Shown one piece after another: positions 63,321 to 64,000 of a DNA stretch of 64,000 bases. Below the pieces are notes generated by a model. That model searched no databases. It worked only from the letters and a program-made list of their open reading frames with translations, and was not told the origin of the DNA. Made by a program: the position numbers and the translations under genes. Each line of letters starts with the position of its first letter. Within the stretch, counting starts at the first letter, position 1. The stretch is from Paraburkholderia sp. (lineage in GTDB: Bacteria > Pseudomonadota > Gammaproteobacteria > Burkholderiales > Burkholderiaceae), in contig NZ_JAPWKB010000006.1 in the NCBI RefSeq assembly GCF_028283785.1, forward strand, positions 1-64,000. The letters run 5' to 3'.

Positions 63321-63341
63321 CGCCCTTGGCGGGTTTTTTTT
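63321..63341 (+). terminator. Intrinsic terminator in the leader of the last gene
   Basis: CGCC-CTT-GGCG followed by GG and eight T. It is on the plus strand in a gap with no plus-strand gene upstream before the convergent exporter, about 90 bases before the ATG at 63431. It may therefore be an attenuator or the end of a small RNA. Confidence 0.65.
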
Positions 63342-63430
63342 CCGCCGCCATACTCGGCGCAGCGCGTGCCCGACGCGGCGCGCCAGCAGACTTTCAATGC
63401 GCTTGCGGTCGATCCCTGAGGAGCACGGAC

Positions 63431-64000
63431 ATGAAGCCAATCACCGCTGAGCTCGCCGCGCCGCTGCCGCTCGATGGCGCGACCGTTTCCGCGCTGCTCG
63501 ATCTGGCGCGCGGCGGTCCGTTCGATGCGATTCGCGACCGCTGTTTCGATCGTCTTTCGGAATGGTTTCGCGAACCGGCGCTGGGTCTGTATCTGCTCGA
63601 TGGCGGTGGCGCGCCGTTGAGTCGCCACACGCGCGACGTCCCCGACGGCTTTCTCGACGAATACGAAGCATCGGTGCGCCGGCGCGATCCGGTGTTGCGC
63701 TATTTGCTGCGCGCGCAATGTGTGGTCGCCGGTGAATCGCTGTTCGGCGCGAACTGGCGCCGCTCGACGGTCGGCACGCATCTGCTGCGCTGGGGTTTCG
63801 CGCACAACATGCAAGGCCCGCTGGTGGTCGGCGGGACGGTGATCGGCACGTTGAACGTCGCGGTGTCCGGCGATCGCGAGGCTTTCAGCGTCGCGAATGT
63901 CGAGCGATTCGGCTGGGTGTGCCGCGCGGTATCGGTTGCGCTGGATAGCGGTGCGGTCTCGGCGCAACACGCCGAACGCGCAGCCGTCCGCGATCGCGAC
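63431..64000 (+). CDS. Regulator-like protein with GAF/autoinducer-binding-like N-terminus, 3' end missing
   Basis: The frame starts at ATG 63431 (GAGGAG eight bases upstream) and stays open to the window edge, so only the first 190 residues are seen. LLDLARGGPFDAIRDRCFDRLSEWF, GLYLLDGGGAPLSRHTRDVPDGFLDEY, DPVLRYLLRAQCVVAGES and GPLVVGGTVIGTLNVAVSGDREAFS resemble the sensor domain of LuxR-type or GAF-domain regulators; a helix-turn-helix would be expected past the edge. It is not on the list of closed reading frames because no stop falls in the window. It is divergent from the DHA2 exporter and probably regulates it. Confidence 0.7.
   Translation, partial: MKPITAELAAPLPLDGATVSALLDLARGGPFDAIRDRCFDRLSEWFREPALGLYLLDGGGAPLSRHTRDVPDGFLDEYEASVRRRDPVLRYLLRAQCVVAGESLFGANWRRSTVGTHLLRWGFAHNMQGPLVVGGTVIGTLNVAVSGDREAFSVANVERFGWVCRAVSVALDSGAVSAQHAERAAVRDRD

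Noticed and set aside
63176-63970. 265-codon N-terminal extension of the DHA2 exporter frame
   Set aside because: The extension is low in hydrophobic residues and antisense to the regulator-like gene; the ATG at 63175 has its own ribosome site and fits the family start.

Overview
The window is high-GC DNA with dense, mostly leaderless-spaced genes and strong Shine-Dalgarno sites. Two intact trimeric porins of the QSSVTLYG type, many LysR regulators and an exopolysaccharide locus point to a betaproteobacterium of the Burkholderia/Paraburkholderia/Caballeronia group. The mix of catabolic and transport modules, each with its own regulator, and the absence of rRNA, tRNA, ribosomal or replication genes suggest a secondary chromosome or large accessory replicon. 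The organism call is inference from protein style, not a database match.

Layout. 1-7407: a plus-strand catabolic operon with an N-acyltransferase/amidase of family C45 (cut by the window edge), a VOC protein, an SDR, a Rieske oxygenase with its reductase, a PuuD-like gamma-glutamyl amide hydrolase, a PuuC-like aldehyde dehydrogenase and a porin. 7435-13021: minus-strand genes (a TrxB-like flavoprotein with a cyclic-nucleotide-binding domain, a PanE-like reductase, an EamA exporter and two LysR regulators). 13187-14951: a three-gene operon (alpha/beta-barrel protein, tautomerase, metallo-beta-lactamase fold hydrolase). 15003-16416: a DeoR regulator divergent from a Nudix hydrolase. 16510-20623: a D-lactate module (FadR-type GntR regulator, MFS carrier, Dld) with two TGGT-N3-ACCA operators. 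20634-25433: assorted genes, including a porin remnant not covered by any ordinary gene call. 25510-27854: an MHS-family carrier and its IclR regulator with an IclR-type palindrome. 28100-29832: a YheO/DauR-like regulator and a PLP dehydratase separated by a perfect 10-bp inverted repeat. 30047-35781: a purine-salvage module (porin, Tat-exported nucleoside hydrolase, NCS2 permease, adenosine/adenine deaminase, LysR).

37237-56239 is the most striking part: an exopolysaccharide locus flanked by two paralogous GlxA-type AraC regulators that both point inward. It holds a polyprenyl-phosphate sugar transferase, Wza, Wzb, Wzc, a Wzx flippase, a KpsS-like Kdo transferase, an O-acetyltransferase, two glycosyltransferases, a complete Kdo supply line (kdsA, kdsC, kdsB, kdsD) and then galU, a PAP2 phosphatase and galE. 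The content predicts an O-acetylated, Gal- and Kdo-containing repeat unit built by Wzx/Wza-Wzc machinery, but no Wzy polymerase is present. A 77-residue FlhD homologue without FlhC sits between galU and galE, and a terminator-like structured leader precedes galU.

57063-61755: a GguC/FAH-like hydrolase, an IclR regulator and a polar amino-acid type ABC transporter. Two GAFREE-spaced palindromes GAACG-N-CGTTC, one beside a near-consensus promoter, link these genes into one regulon. 61778-64000: a DHA2 exporter divergent from a regulator-like protein that runs off the window. No CRISPR array, insertion sequence, prophage, rRNA or tRNA gene was seen.
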